Shown here: positions 37,901-50,900 of the stretch, in pieces | Numbering within the stretch: the first letter of the stretch is position 1 | Layout: every line of letters begins with the position of its first letter | Origin: Phalacrocorax aristotelis | Lineage: Eukaryota > Chordata > Aves > Suliformes > Phalacrocoracidae | Direction: 5' to 3' | Assembly: GCF_949628215.1 (NCBI RefSeq) | Contig: NC_134277.1 | Coordinates: forward strand, 806,001 to 870,000 | Length of the DNA stretch: 64,000 nt | The notes under the pieces: model-generated | Told to the model about the DNA's origin: nothing | Database searches by the model: none | Seen by the model: the letters and a program-made list of their open reading frames with translations, nothing else | Made by a program: the position numbers and the translations under genes

Positions 37901-40900
37901 AATGGCTCTGCCCTTTCATCAGGCCACAGTGAAAGTGGATGGGGGAAAGGGAAGGGGACCAGCTCATCTCCCTAACGAGTCACCCCTGGCCAGGCCCATT
38001 AGCCCAGCAGGGCAGGTAAAGCAGGCCAGCAGTTAGGCTGCTCTGAGCGTAGGCCTGACTTATATCATGTGAGTCACTTACGAGCACTGAGGGAGCTGGA
38101 AAGGGAGAACTCATTTCTGGCAAATGCTCGTTCATCGCCACTTTGATGGGAGCCAGTGCAAATTAAGGAGTCTCAGTAACGCGGCCGGGTCTGGCTCTGC
38201 TGATTCCAGGGCATGACAGCAAAAATCTTGGAGACAAACCATAACGAACTGTGCAGCCTTCTTGCCCATTTATCAAGAATTTGTCATTCTCTCCTCAAAG
38301 CGCAGGACGTGATAGCCGAAGGTGAATGTTCAACAGAAGTGCTTGGGAGGCAGGGCTGCTGGGCTTTGTCCCGGCTCCCCAGGGATGCTCTTCGAAGAGC
38401 TGCTTGTTGCTGAGGGGTTCACTGTCATTCCTCTGGTCTCTCACTCATTTCAGACGTGCAGCAGAGCCTTTGGCGGGGTCATTTCCAAAAATGAGTGCTC
38501 GTCAGTGGCAGTTTGTAAGTAATGAACCTGAGCCCTCTATGAAGGGGGGAAAAAAAAAAGATGGAACCAGATCCATAAAGTGTTTGAGCAGAGCAGAGAA
38601 TTGCCTCGACACTTAGAGCATCACCCAACCAACAGACTCTCATTTTCAGGAAATTTAGGTTTCTGAAAGCTTTTGAAAGTGAATGCCTGTGAGCATCTTG
38701 GAGAATTTGAATACTCTTACAAAACTAGTCTGCAGCTTTCACTCCCATGCTGCAGTCTTCATTTCACATCCACTTCCCTATCATGAATTAGGCATGCAAG
38801 TAGAAGCTAACTACTCCGAGTGAGGCAGGCTGCTGCTCTGGCGACAGCAAAAGCATTGTGGGCCACTGGCAGATATTCGCCAGCCAGACAGGGCTGTTAT
38901 GCTCATCAAAGCTGACTCCAGCACGATGGAAGGCATGGAATTTTGGCCAGGGATCCCTGCCATCCCAGAGACCAGTCAAGTCTCTCTGACCGGTCATGGG
39001 ATTTGCCTTGCAGCTGGCACACCCCGTGATCTCCTGATCTGGGATCTGTCCGTCAGCTGTAACCGGGTGTGCGGGGCTGCGGAGGAGGAGGAGGGTGGCT
39101 GCGGCGCTGCACTGGGGCTGGGGGAGCGAGTAGTGCTGCTGAGGGCTCCGCAGTCCCCGGAGCACCGGCAGAAAGTGCAGCTGTAGCTGTTATCCTGCAT
39201 CGTAGGTCCTACTGCGAGCGACCCAGGGTGTGGGACGCTTCCCACACAGGCGCATGACCCAGAGCATGGGCATTCCCACGCGGCAAGAGGAAAGCCTGCA
39301 GAGGCTTCTCATGGGGCTGGTATTTACATCGTTCTTTATCTAAGCAGAGCCTTGTCCTGGGAAGCACAGGGCAACCTGGCCTTCTACAGGGCTTAATCCT
39401 GCTCCTCTGCACCGGAGAGGGCTTCTAGCATCAGGATGGCAGAGCTGATCTCTTCTCTAGACTGGGCCTTCATAAACCAAGCCCAATTATTCTGAGGCAG
39501 AAAAATTGAGTCTGTGCTGTAATGACAGAATGAAATGTCCTCAGGAGTTTGCGTGTAGCCTTGAGTTACCTTTTATAAATAGGTTAACAGCTGGAGGGCC
39601 CGTGCTTGTTTAAAGGGAAAAGACATACAGTACATGCCCTATATGATATGCTCTGTCCTGAGCAATTCTGTCATTCTGTTGATTTATATCTGGAGATTAA
39701 AGGATTTGCCTTTCAATCAAATTATTTTCCTCAAAGTACCAAGTGGGGGAGAGAGGGGGTTTTGATCGTGTTCTCCACTCTGTGTGGCTCTCCCTGGTGA
39801 AGCCACAGAGGTTTTCTCCCTTGATGTGCAAAATGCACCACTCACAAATTACTCCTGATCACTTTAATGGTGACTTGCTATTTCTGTCCTGCTTCGGGTG
39901 CACAGGACGCTCGAGGGACAAGAGAGGGTGAGAGGTCTTTGGGCCCCAAGGAGCTTCCATCCTGAACTAGACGGAGCATGTAACCAGCACTGACAAAAGC
40001 TGTGTGATGAGACAGAAGACGACTGTTCTGGGGAGCAGCCATCTGCAAAGAGCCCGGCTCCATTAGGCCCTGCAGGTGTGCAAGAAGTTTCGTGCACATC
40101 CCTCGCCAGTAAGGAGAGTGTCTCTGGGGTCAGGGCCTAGTTTGTTTTAATTTTACTGTTCTCTTCCTGCCTCAGATGATCAGGTATGAGATTAAGGCAC
40201 AGAGAGCAGCAAGGGGGAAATTTTGGGTCACTCATCTAGAGGCTGGAGGAGCAGACCTGAGGGTGGGGAGATGAAGGACGCGGGTACCTGGAGCATCGCT
40301 GTGCCTCTGTTTTGAGAGATGTGCTGAGATTGCTGGAGCAAAATGAGGGGATTGTGAAAGGCAACCAAACCTCACGTCTCCTTAGCGTAGCTCCTTGTCT
40401 CTGGTGGTAGCTGGCGTCAGGCATGCCATAACAGGCGCAGTCGATGTGCCAGGCCAAAATGGGGGTGATCTCCTCACGTTGGACCTCAGCCTGCGCCCTG
40501 ATGGCTGGACTGCTCGAAGCTCTGGGGCAGGAGGTTCAATACTTTCCTCACCACTCATTATGACTGTTGTGGGCATTCCTGGGACCCAACGGTCCACTCC
40601 CTTTCTGAGTCCTAATAAGCCGGTGGCAACACTTTCTTGTGGCAACAAGTTACGCAGTGTAATGGTACCTGTGCAAATTAATGGTTTGGAATGTGCTGCT
40701 TTCCAATTCCTTTGTTTTTGTCTTACATCAAAAAATAAATGGAAGGTTTCTGCTGTACTTTCTCTTGGGCATCAGTGTTTTCTCTGGTTCCATCCCATAA
40801 TTTCTGACTTTCCTTTTTTTCCAAGGTGGCCGATCTCTTCTCTCTTCCACGGCTGCCCTCCCTGCTTTCGGTGAACTCTCACAAATTCTCCAACTTCCTT

Positions 40901-43900
40901 GGTCTGGTGGGATGAGAGTACAATGGGGATTGTCTTTGGAAAGATTATACCATTTACATACATTTCCTACATTGCTTGTCTGTGTTCCAATAATTCAATT
41001 ATACTTCATCTTTTAAACCTCTGACATCTCGTTGTTCCCTTCACTCATAGACTAGGCAGAAGTCAGGGCAGTGCTATGCACAGTAATGCCCAAGTTCCCT
41101 TTCCGAAATGACACAGTCACTTCAGAAACCTGACTCCCATGAAATTCCCCTTGGTTCATCGAAACGGCTGAGAGCACTTTGGCTGTCTGAAGAATTCCCA
41201 GGGCATTTTCTGTGTGTTTATTTTCAGTTTGGGCAGCTAGTCCGTTTGCATGAACCTACGAAGGACATGTGGGGTGGAAAGACTGTATGCGTGATGCTCA
41301 TCCACAGCTGTGCAACCACTGCTGGGCTCATTTTGCACACTCATCAGTTCAGACATGCAAATGAAGGGTGTGTAGCTTTCATTTATATGCTTTAGCTTTA
41401 AATATGAGCCGCACATGAAAATTGCATTAAAAACATCTTTTCGGGCTAGAAGCATGCCCTCTGCGTGGATTAAAGGCAGTGCCACATTAGCAGCAAGGAC
41501 AGAACTCAGCCCTTCTTGATCAAAAGCTTCTTTCCCCTGCAGCTCGAGCCAACGGAGGTAGCAGTATAGTCCCTGTGCCAAACACAAATTCCTCAGACAC
41601 CGTACAGCAGAAAGCAGGGATCTCCATACACGTAACTCCCAGCTCACTGCAGTGTCGTGTCGGAGCCTCGTGAGAAGTCTTTTGACAAGCCAGAGGTGGT
41701 CTGCTGCCCCGGCAAGCCCCTCAGCGCCAGCCAGCCGTGCTGGACTGAACTGGCTGCCCAGCACCGGCGCGGCCAGTACGGCCGTTTGCCTTTCCCCGCT
41801 AACGAAGCCCGTCCAAGCCTAGACGTGGAGCACCGGGCTGGGGGAGACCGGCCTTCCAAAACATTGAAATGCGTTACCTCACTGGGGCGAGTTTTTCAGG
41901 CTCGCAGTTGGAGAGGTTTTCTGAATCTGCTCCCAGACCCCGGCTGCCAAAACAGAGTGGAATACACGAACCACAGAAAATGGGCTAACCCCCGAGGCCG
42001 GGGTGAGAGGGGCGACCTCCGAGGAACTGTCTCACATCCAGAATTGCAGTAGGGGAAAAAAAGGAAGATGCTGGCTGGGGTGGGGGCATAACTGCTAGAA
42101 ACTGGCCCAAAGGAGAAAGGTGAAAGTGCACCTCTGCGCTGCATGACATGGCTGCAGCAGCTAGCTGCCTGAATTATATATAAAACAGAGGGTGGATGAC
42201 ATTAGAATTAAAAGTTGCCTGAAAACGCTGAAGGATGAAACACAATCTGTCATATAAAAATTTAATTACAAAGTTGTTCAACCCGAGCTTCCTGGAAGAG
42301 ACAAAGTAAACAGTTTCTAGAAGACTATTTCTTCCCTTGGGACTCCATAACACACCAGGAGACCCGGCTGCAAAAAAAAAATCCGGACAATATCCAAAGC
42401 TTATGCTCAAAGGCCACAAGCTGCAATGTTTTTTCCTACATATCTTTCTGCTCTCACTTTAAAAAGAAATGAGAGCTGGGAGAAATGACAGCAGCTCTCA
42501 TTACTATGGGTGAGAATTCCCATATAAATTCTTATTCATCTTCCAAAAATGAGAGACTTTAAGGGGGGCGGGGAGAGGGAACGCACTCCAGTTGCTTGGA
42601 CTAGAACTACAGCTCGTTCAGATGAAGCATGGAAAATGATGATAATCCATGAAAAAAAAATCTTGGCAGACAGTGAAATTCAGAAAAGGAAGGAGGGGAG
42701 AGAAAAGACAGAAGACTGTAGAAAGACTGAGTGCTTGCAGAAGTTAAATCCACCAAGAGGGCTGAGAGGCAGCCCCCCAGCGGCACTTCACAAGGGTTAA
42801 AACACGCTTTGGGGGGTGCGGGCGGGTATTTAGGGCCCAGCAAAGGAGGGCTGCTGGGGACCAATTTTAATTATTATTTTGGCATTTAATTTTTGTAGTC
42901 AAGAGGAATTATCACAGAAAATAGCATGGCAGCAGACAGGCAGAAATTAAGAGAAATGTAGGCACACCTCTGTGAATCGAACTTAATCGGAAAGGCAGGA
43001 AGCATTGGCCAGGCAAGGGCCCCGGCAACCAAATAGCCCAACTCAACTATTTTCAAGTTTTTGATAGGCTGAATGAATCACTATTAGCAGCACTTAAATG
43101 CGGGGTGGTATTTGTATTGAAGACTGCCTTTTAAGGGGAAGAAAACAAACTCTGAAGGAATCAACTCCCCCCTCCATCTAAACTACTCCCACATTATTTG
43201 ATTTGAAGGTTTGCGGCAGCTGGGAAAATTATGGGCACGAAATGCCACAAAATAAGTGATAAAGAAATAAGTGATAAAGAAATAAGTGATAAAGACTTCT
43301 ATAAATAGATGGCTTCAGTGCCAGCGTCAGTCAATAAACAGAGACTCTTAGAGATAGAGTGAGCTTGGGAAAAATCAATCCTAGAGAAGGAGCAAAAAAT
43401 ATTACAAGAGAGTCATGAAGACAGAAGACCAGAAAGCTGCGTCGCAATTAACTCATTTAAGAGTATAGTTGAGTACGTTGGCGACAGACGCCAGCAAGCA
43501 AACCTTCAGGAACATAAAGGTGCCATATGAAAGGGAAGAAGATATTGGCTTGAAAGCCTGAAATGACTCAAGAATTCTCACCTAAATTAAAAACTATCCC
43601 CAAAGGTCATTACACATCATAATGAAATAGGCGCTACTGCTGCCACTTAACATAAATCCTCTAGACCTGAAATGGCCCAAGTTCTGGAGTTACTCACGTA
43701 GATGTGCGAGCAGCCGACTAGCTGAAGGTACCTGGCATTGATTAAACCTGAAATTTTAGCAAGTACAGGAGAAACTGTAGAGGCAATGGGGAGTTTGCGA
43801 AGCTCTGGGGTCGGATAGTGTCCCGACGAATGTCAGAAGGTACTGCAGGTGTCGTTAGCACAGGCCCGAGGGGCAACCTTGCTTCCGAGAGGAACATCCA

Positions 43901-45019
43901 CGGTCCCTGAAGGAAACTACTGTAGTTGTTCTCCTGGTGAGAGGAGCCTTTGTTGTGTGCAGTTCTTAGAGGCCCATATCATTACCAAATCGCTGTTTAA
44001 AGATTTCAGCAAAAATACTAGCCAGTGAACTGCAGACCGCGCTTGTGGTTTATATAAACCCCAAATGACACTGGATGAAGCAAGGACAATGCTCAGCTCC
44101 TGCTAACAGAGCACTTGGAAACCTTCATAGTGCTTGTTTTTAGCCAGCAGAGAACCTTTTAATTTCAGCTGTATGAACCTCTTATTGTAGAGAGAGCTTT
44201 GGAAAGGGACCTCTCCGTTTGAGGCTGTGTCCCATGGGACATCCCTCCCATATATTGTTAATGGACAACTTCTGTCAGTGGCAGCCCCAAAGCAGTTTTA
44301 AAAGTCAATGGATTAATTGTCCTCTGTCTGAGAGCAGGCTCCGATGCCTATTGTCTCCTCTACTTGGCCGTGGAGTCTTCGGAAGAAAGAATAAGGGATA
44401 ATCAGTGTGTCACAACTGTCAGGAATGCACTGCACAGAGCGTTACATGCTGACGGAGTAGTGCTGGTTGTAACCAGCCCAAGCCTTTCCCTATACTAGTA
44501 TCTAAATAAATCCACTGCTTTGGGAAAGCATCTGCTTTCCAATTAAATTATTCCAGATCCGAATATTAGCAGTATTTTTGCTAAGCTTGAGCTGTCACCC
44601 TACCAGAGCACAATTAAATATTAGTCTGCAAGAAATTACTCGGGAAACCTGAGAAGTAAAACGTGAAACCACTGAGAAGAGCCAAATGACTTCAATGTCA
44701 AATTGCTGCTTCAGCAAATAGACGCAGATTTGGAGCACTGGGGGAATATGCAATTTCTTGGTTGAGAAGATGAGCCACAGCCATAATGAATGTTTTGCCG
44801 AGCCTATATCTGGTTTCAGAATCTTCCCACAGTCATCCCAAATAAGCACTGGTGAGAATGCAATGTGATTAGAAAGGGGGTAGAATAAGAGCAGCCTGAG
44901 CATTAATGAATGAACGTAGGTTTGTCACAGAGGCTTGTTAAATTGGGGGAACTAGCTCAAAAGTTTTAAAATGGGGTCATATCTCTTGCAAAAGCAGATG
45001 GTACACTGAGCCTGCGCTG
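34961..45019. other. Intergenic sequence, no gene recognised
   Basis: Between the G-rich block and the small CpG cluster there are only modest open frames, the longest about 160-190 codons near 36194-36769 and 40395-40874. Neither shows a domain I recognise. The stretch near 42.85-43.25 kb is AT-rich with homeobox-like TAAT cores and looks like possible regulatory DNA, but conservation cannot be seen here. Confidence 0.5.
43250..43294. repeat. Three perfect copies of a 15-bp unit
   Basis: The unit aaataagtgataaag occurs three times head to tail without a mismatch. Perfect identity suggests a recent or ongoing slippage origin. Confidence 0.93.
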
Positions 45020-45250
45020 AGTGGGTCCCCACGAGAAGCAGAGCCCTGCAGCCTCGCGCCACCGCCGCCTTCGCCCTCGCTCCTCCGCGCTGCCCCGTGC
45101 CCCGCAGCCCTCCGAGGAGAGCTGCGTCCCGTTCCACGAGCGCGAGCTCTGCTCTGTCTGGCGTACATGTGCGCGGGGACCGCCGGGGCTCCCACCCAGG
45201 GGGCTGATCCCTGCGGTGACGCTGGACCTGTGCCACTGCCTCCAGCACAG
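45020..45250. promoter_or_regulatory. Small CpG-rich cluster
   Basis: About 230 bp are dense in CG and GC, flanked by AT-rich DNA at the left and CG-poorer DNA at the right. It could be a minor promoter, an enhancer or a chance island. There is no clear exon, TATA box or recognised protein in it. Confidence 0.35.
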
Positions 45251-47999
45251 TCATGAGCTACAGCGGCCACAGCGGAGGGGACACCCTTAGGGACGGCTCT
45301 GACTCCTCCAGATCTCAGAGCACAGAGTCAGGAGAGGAAATAAAAACGAGGGCATGGCAGCGAAGTGCGGTACAGCACAGCCGAAGAGAAGGGCCTGCGT
45401 GGGGAGCCGCTGGACCGGCTCTTCCAGGTACTGCGTGATGGGACCCAGGTCGCAGCCTCGAAGGGAACGCGGGCAGAAGGGCTGTAGCGCACCTGACTTC
45501 CCTTCTTCACTGGGCAAAAAGCCGTGAGTGTAACCGTTGCTGCACTGCCCTGGGTTGATTAAAGAAAGGAATCGCTGCCTCCAAAAGTGCGTTCATCTGT
45601 TTTAGCAGAGGTTACTCTTTTTTCTTTTGTCTGGGACAGAAGCAGAGAGGCGTTGCTTTTTCTCACCAGTGTTAAACCTGAATTGTGGAATAGGAGATTT
45701 AAGCACTGGGGAACAAAGGAATCCCTAAAGTTGGCCAGCTGGTCGCTAAAAAAACTTCCCTGACTTATTCAGAAACGGAAACAAACTCTGCTAGTCCTGT
45801 GCTCGAGCCCGTAGGGCCATATTCAGGCAGTAAACCCCAGCCAGGTCCCCGTGCCGTATGGCACTGGTTGGCCGTGGGCCGCCAGAGCCAAGAGGAAGGG
45901 CTGGAGCTGGGGAGGCCAGAGGAATCGGGAGCACCTGAGTCCCCGCAGCTTCAAAATCCTGTCGTTTCACTGCCGTGACGGTGCCTGCCCAGCGAGGAAA
46001 CTTGCAGGCAAGCTGTATGTTTTCTTCTGCTGCCGGCTTTGCTGACAAGGTTGTGTATCAAACTGCCCATGCGCTGCCGCGGAGCCAGGCTTTAATCTGG
46101 GAGGAGAGAACCGACGACTTCATTTGGCAGCGTGATGAAAGAACATCGATGTAAGTATTGTTTCTAAGGTTCCTCATAGGGTTAGATTAAAAGATAGGTC
46201 GGAAGAAATCTTGGAGGGGTTGAGATGAAAGAGAAATCTTGTGTTTGTATGGTAAACACGCCCAGTTATTAAAGAGTATTAGGATGCGATTTGTAACCAA
46301 ATATTACAAATACAGCTATTTATTACCAAACGATCCTGTGGTAATCCCTCAGGGCTTCCCAGCAGCCATGCTCAGGCACACAGACTGGAGAGATAATCTC
46401 TCTTCTAGCAGTTGATGACAGACAGCCTCTTGTTCAGAGAGGAAAATCAGGCCAAAACTGAAAGAACAGTTCAAAAAAAGGAAGTCTATTGTTAGGGGAA
46501 GGCTGGCGTATCAGCGACCTACCGCACAAAACCAAAAAGTGCACGAATGGGCTGCCTCGCTCTTTCGTTGCCATTTATTTATTACTGAAAATACACTTTG
46601 CTCAGAACAACCAGCATGTTTTTAAACACTAATGTTTGTTAAAAAATATCATCTTTCCTGCCAGGACAGCTGAGGGGAGCTTAGTAAAATGTCAAAAATG
46701 ACATCCTGATGTTGTGCAGAGCCTAACTCCGCAGCCCCCAGAATAGAGCTCTTTCAGCTGAGTCTTGCAGTGATTACGCCTGGTTCTAATAGTTACAGGC
46801 CATTAACTTTAAAGCTTTTAAAGTTGCTAAACAAAGAGACAGCATAAAATTGCTATTTTGTGCATATACAAATGTACAATGACGTGCAGTATGGGATTGC
46901 TGCTATTGTTTCCTCATAAGGCGTTCTTGAAAAGTGAGTAGGTGACGTTGCTCCCTGCCATCAGCAAAGACCCGCGGGTGCCTGCGGCAGGTCGCTGCTC
47001 ACGGCCGGGTGGCTCGGGGTGCGAAGGGGAGGCAGGCAGCTAAAGGAACTGCACGGGGGTGGGGGGTGGGAAGGGATTCAGGGTGCTGCCAAAACCCACG
47101 TTTCAAAAACGGCCAGAGCTTTCCCGTCCGCATCTATTGTCCCCACCTTGAACATCCCACATCTGTGGAAAGCAAGGCTCAGGGTTTGCTGAAAATTAAT
47201 ATTCGCAGTTTGTCCAGCCGGGAGTATTAAAAACACGAGGGAACGCGAGTACTACCATTTGTGCAAATGTCGTAGGGGTACCATTTGTACAAACCTCGGC
47301 TGCTGACATTTGAATAATGTTGAATATTGAAATTCTTCTCAGTGGAAGTTTGGTGAAAGAGGAAAGCGCCCCAGGTTATGGTGGTGAGAGAACAGGGTAG
47401 ATCTCCGTTCCTCCTGGACTCCGGCGAGTGCTACGTACTGGACGTCCCTACGTACGCAGCTGGGCCGTGCAGAGCTGAAGTATTTTGTTCTTTTCAGCTG
47501 GAACAGCTTCTCCTCCTAGGCTGATTAAAATGTCTTGTAATAGCTGCTTCGAGCAACCTGATACCATGACTCAACCGAAATCCAGCCCTGGATGAGCTGG
47601 CTGCCTGGAGATCTGCTGCAGCGGCGGCTCTTGATAGGCCTGGTCTGCTGGAGAGCAGAGCGATGCTCGCCGCAGCACCGAGGCAGCCTGATTGCACAGG
47701 GGACTGCAGGAAATTATGGCAAAGACCAGCTCTGTTTGGAAATAACTGAGTTATTTACGAGTGGGTGGGTGTCTACATACTTTTGTCAATAGCAACATCA
47801 TTCTAGAGAAAGAAAAGTCTATTCTAGCTGTCCTGTGGCGAGGGAGGAGAGAGAGCCTAGCTTACTGTGCAGGGATCTCCTCCTCACTTCCAGGAGGAAT
47901 AAAAAGCATCTGAACCGCAGTTTTGCCATCAAAGTATTCAGCAAGGCACAGAAGCTCCTATTCAGTTTTAGCCAAAAGCAGAGTGCGAATGCTTAGCTG
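45251..47999. other. Intergenic sequence with scattered regulatory-like motifs
   Basis: No gene is recognised. Short palindromic motifs lie at 46805-46825, 47256-47269 and 47432-47456. Some of this may be distal regulatory DNA, but nothing in the sequence alone proves it. Confidence 0.4.
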
Positions 48000-50900
48000 C
48001 ACAAATGGGAGAGGAAGTTACTTTAAGGCCTGTTAACCTAACGCTTTTTGTTTTTCTCAGGCTTTCCTGCTGCATCCCCACTAACGCGCAGGAGGGTGTG
48101 AATGCGGGTAGCAGCCAGCGTTTCCTGCCACCGCCAGCTGCCTGGGTCTGTGAACGCTCCCCGTGCAGCTGAGCAGCCCTGGGTCAGAGCCCAGGCTCAA
48201 ATCCAGACTCGCTGCTCTTGTCTCCGCACAAACATGCTCCTGACAAAAAGGACTCGTGCATCCATCTGGGGAAGAAAAGAGGCAGCATAAGAGTGTCTGG
48301 CTCCAAGTCCAGCTCCTGCTTCATGGACGTGAAGCGTTCAGGTTGCTGCAAAGTCCCCGTCGTACGCAGCCATGCTCAGCGCCGCTCCGGGTCCCTGCTG
48401 CGCCGCTCGGCTCTGCGGAACCGGCCCGCCGGAGCAGAGGCAGGGCTGGCGGAAAGACGCTCTGTCAGGCAGAAGCAACATTATCTCAACAAAGCGGGGG
48501 GGTGTGTGAGGAGGTGAATGACACACAGATGAGAAGGTGAATAAGACCCTGAGGCTCCATGACTCACCCGAGCACCGTGGTGCGCCCAGACTGCTGTGCA
48601 GCCATACCCGGGGCGCATGGTGCCGGCGCTGCTCGGCAGCCGGTGCGTGCTCTCAGCCCATCCTAGCCCGAGCGCTGGAGCGCTCTGCGGGGCCAGGGGT
48701 CTGCCTACACCTGGGGGCTCCATGCAGCCCACCCTCTCCCTCACGCGGGCTGGAGACATCAAACAAAGGGCAGACCTGAGCATCCCGCGGTCGCCAGCCG
48801 GGATTCCGGGCACAGCGTGGAGGCTTTGAGCTCGCACGGCAGCTGGGCAGACAGGCAGCGATGAAGACAGGGAGCGCGGCAGATACGGCCTTCAGCTCAT
48901 GTACAGCTGCTCCGCATCTCGCGGGGCCTGAGCGCCGGCACAGCCCGGGGTCAGCAGGTCTGCCGGCATCCAGCAAAGCCCACGCGGAAATTCCCGGAGC
49001 GTTTTTCTATGAGGCACTGGACCAGTACCCGTGAGCCAAAGCCTGCACTTCTCCCCCAGCCAGAACTCCCCTGAAACCTGCTTCTCCCAGCAGCAGCAGG
49101 CTTGCTCTCCCCCTTCCCAGTCCTCTCCGCCAGCGCAGGCACTGCCAGCCAGCCGGCCTCCGCGCTCAGGATCAGGTCCCAGCTGCCAGCAGCTTCCCGG
49201 TATTGAGAGGGGCACTGGGGAATTGTTTTCCACAAGCTCCAGCTGCTGTTTAGCAGTGTACAGCAGCGCACGAGCCCGCCAGGACTCGGCAGCTCCGTGC
49301 ACGACAGCCACTTGCCACTTTGAACCCCGTCCATGCTGTGGCAATAACAATCATGCCTTTGTCTCCTCGGTCTGAATGTCTTTATTTCAACTGTCAGCTA
49401 TCCAGGCGAGAGACGGTCTCCTAGGCCACGGACACACGTTCTTTTTGCAAACAGCTGCCGCAGTTTAAGATAATACCCCGCTCCTGCTGTCCCCTTTCCG
49501 AGCTGTCGCCGCAGCTTCTGCTGCCCCGCGGAGCTGGTGGACCTGGAGCTGAGAGCTGTCCCTCCTCTGCTTCGAACCCTGCGGCGGGGCTTGTTGACAC
49601 AGCACAGAAGGTGGGTTGAAATGACAGATCAGATCTTGCCTGATGGGAGTTTGGGCTGAAATCCCCTAGGAAGCGGCCCTGGCCGCAGAGCGAGGTCAGC
49701 CCAGGCGAGGAGCAGGGCGTGAGTGAGCGGGGAGAGCCCCAGCGCCTCGCAGCCCCACAGCCTCTGGTGCAGAGATTTGCTGCTATCGCGGCTCTTGACA
49801 AAAACCAGACTGTGAACAACTCCGATGGTCTCCCCAGCGCAGCAGCCAGCTAAAGGGTCGGCTGTGAGCAGCTGGGAACAGTGATGCATTAAAGAGCCTC
49901 GGCAGGATCCAAAAGACATCTGCGCGCAGCCGTAGTGCGTGTGCGTGTGCGTGTGCGAGCACGTACAGGCTGCAGCACAACAAAGCTCAAGCAATGCCTC
50001 TGCTGCTAATCAGAGAGTGACTTCGGGCAATCATTTAAGCAGGTGGTGCTGCAGATGATGGCTCTGCCCCAGTAACCTCTCCTTCCCGAGCTGAGGGAGG
50101 AGTGGGTCCTGCTGGTTTCCGACGGGAGGAGACGGAGGTGAGGAGAGAGCCTCCGAGGGCAGGAGGTGAAGCTGGACAAGGGCTCCCCGCACCCAGTCTC
50201 TACAGCTAGACCCAGTCGGCTCGAACCGAGCCTGGCAAGGCTCAAGGAAGGGGATGCTGTCCATGCCCATGGCATTTTACCAAATGCCTCCCCAGCCCCT
50301 GTGCAAGGCCGTCGTGGCATGTTCTTGCTCTCACCCCTGCAGCGGTGCAGCAAGGGGAGACACCAGCTAGATGTGAGCTCCCTGCTGTCGCCAAGTTTCC
50401 TAAAATAATCCTGCAGCACAGGGTAAGTCACTGTGGGCCAATGCCCCTCCACCGGCCGTGGATGTTTGTGTAACTGGAGTCACGGGGCCGACGCAGCCAG
50501 AGTCCTTCGGAAAGGACGGGCAGCTTGTCATCGAGACTATCTTGGGCTGCCCACGGCGGTCTTCGGAGACAGTCTGCAAGCTAACCAGAAGGCTGAGGGG
50601 GGCTGCAGTGGGCCTGGGAGTGAGCTCGGCGGTGGGAAACAGGGATTTCTGAGTGTGCTAGAGCTGGCAAGGCGGGCAGGAGGGGAGATCCTCCTCCCGT
50701 CAGTGCTGTGCACAGGCAGCTCTGGGCTGCAGGACCTGCGCGGCACGTAGTGCCAGACGCACGGACCCTGGGCACAGGGCCTCGGTCTCTCACCCCTCTG
50801 AGCATTTCTGGGATTTAACCGGGGCAGCGCCGTGCTTTGGGGATGGGATTCACCCCAGGGGAGAAAGGGACAGTGAGAAGCTCTGCCGAGCTAATGCGCC

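Noticed and set aside
40395..40874. 159-codon plus-strand open frame, considered as an endogenous-retrovirus gag/pro remnant
   Set aside because: No zinc knuckle, no protease active-site triad and no flanking LTR could be seen. It ends in low-complexity aromatic-rich sequence.
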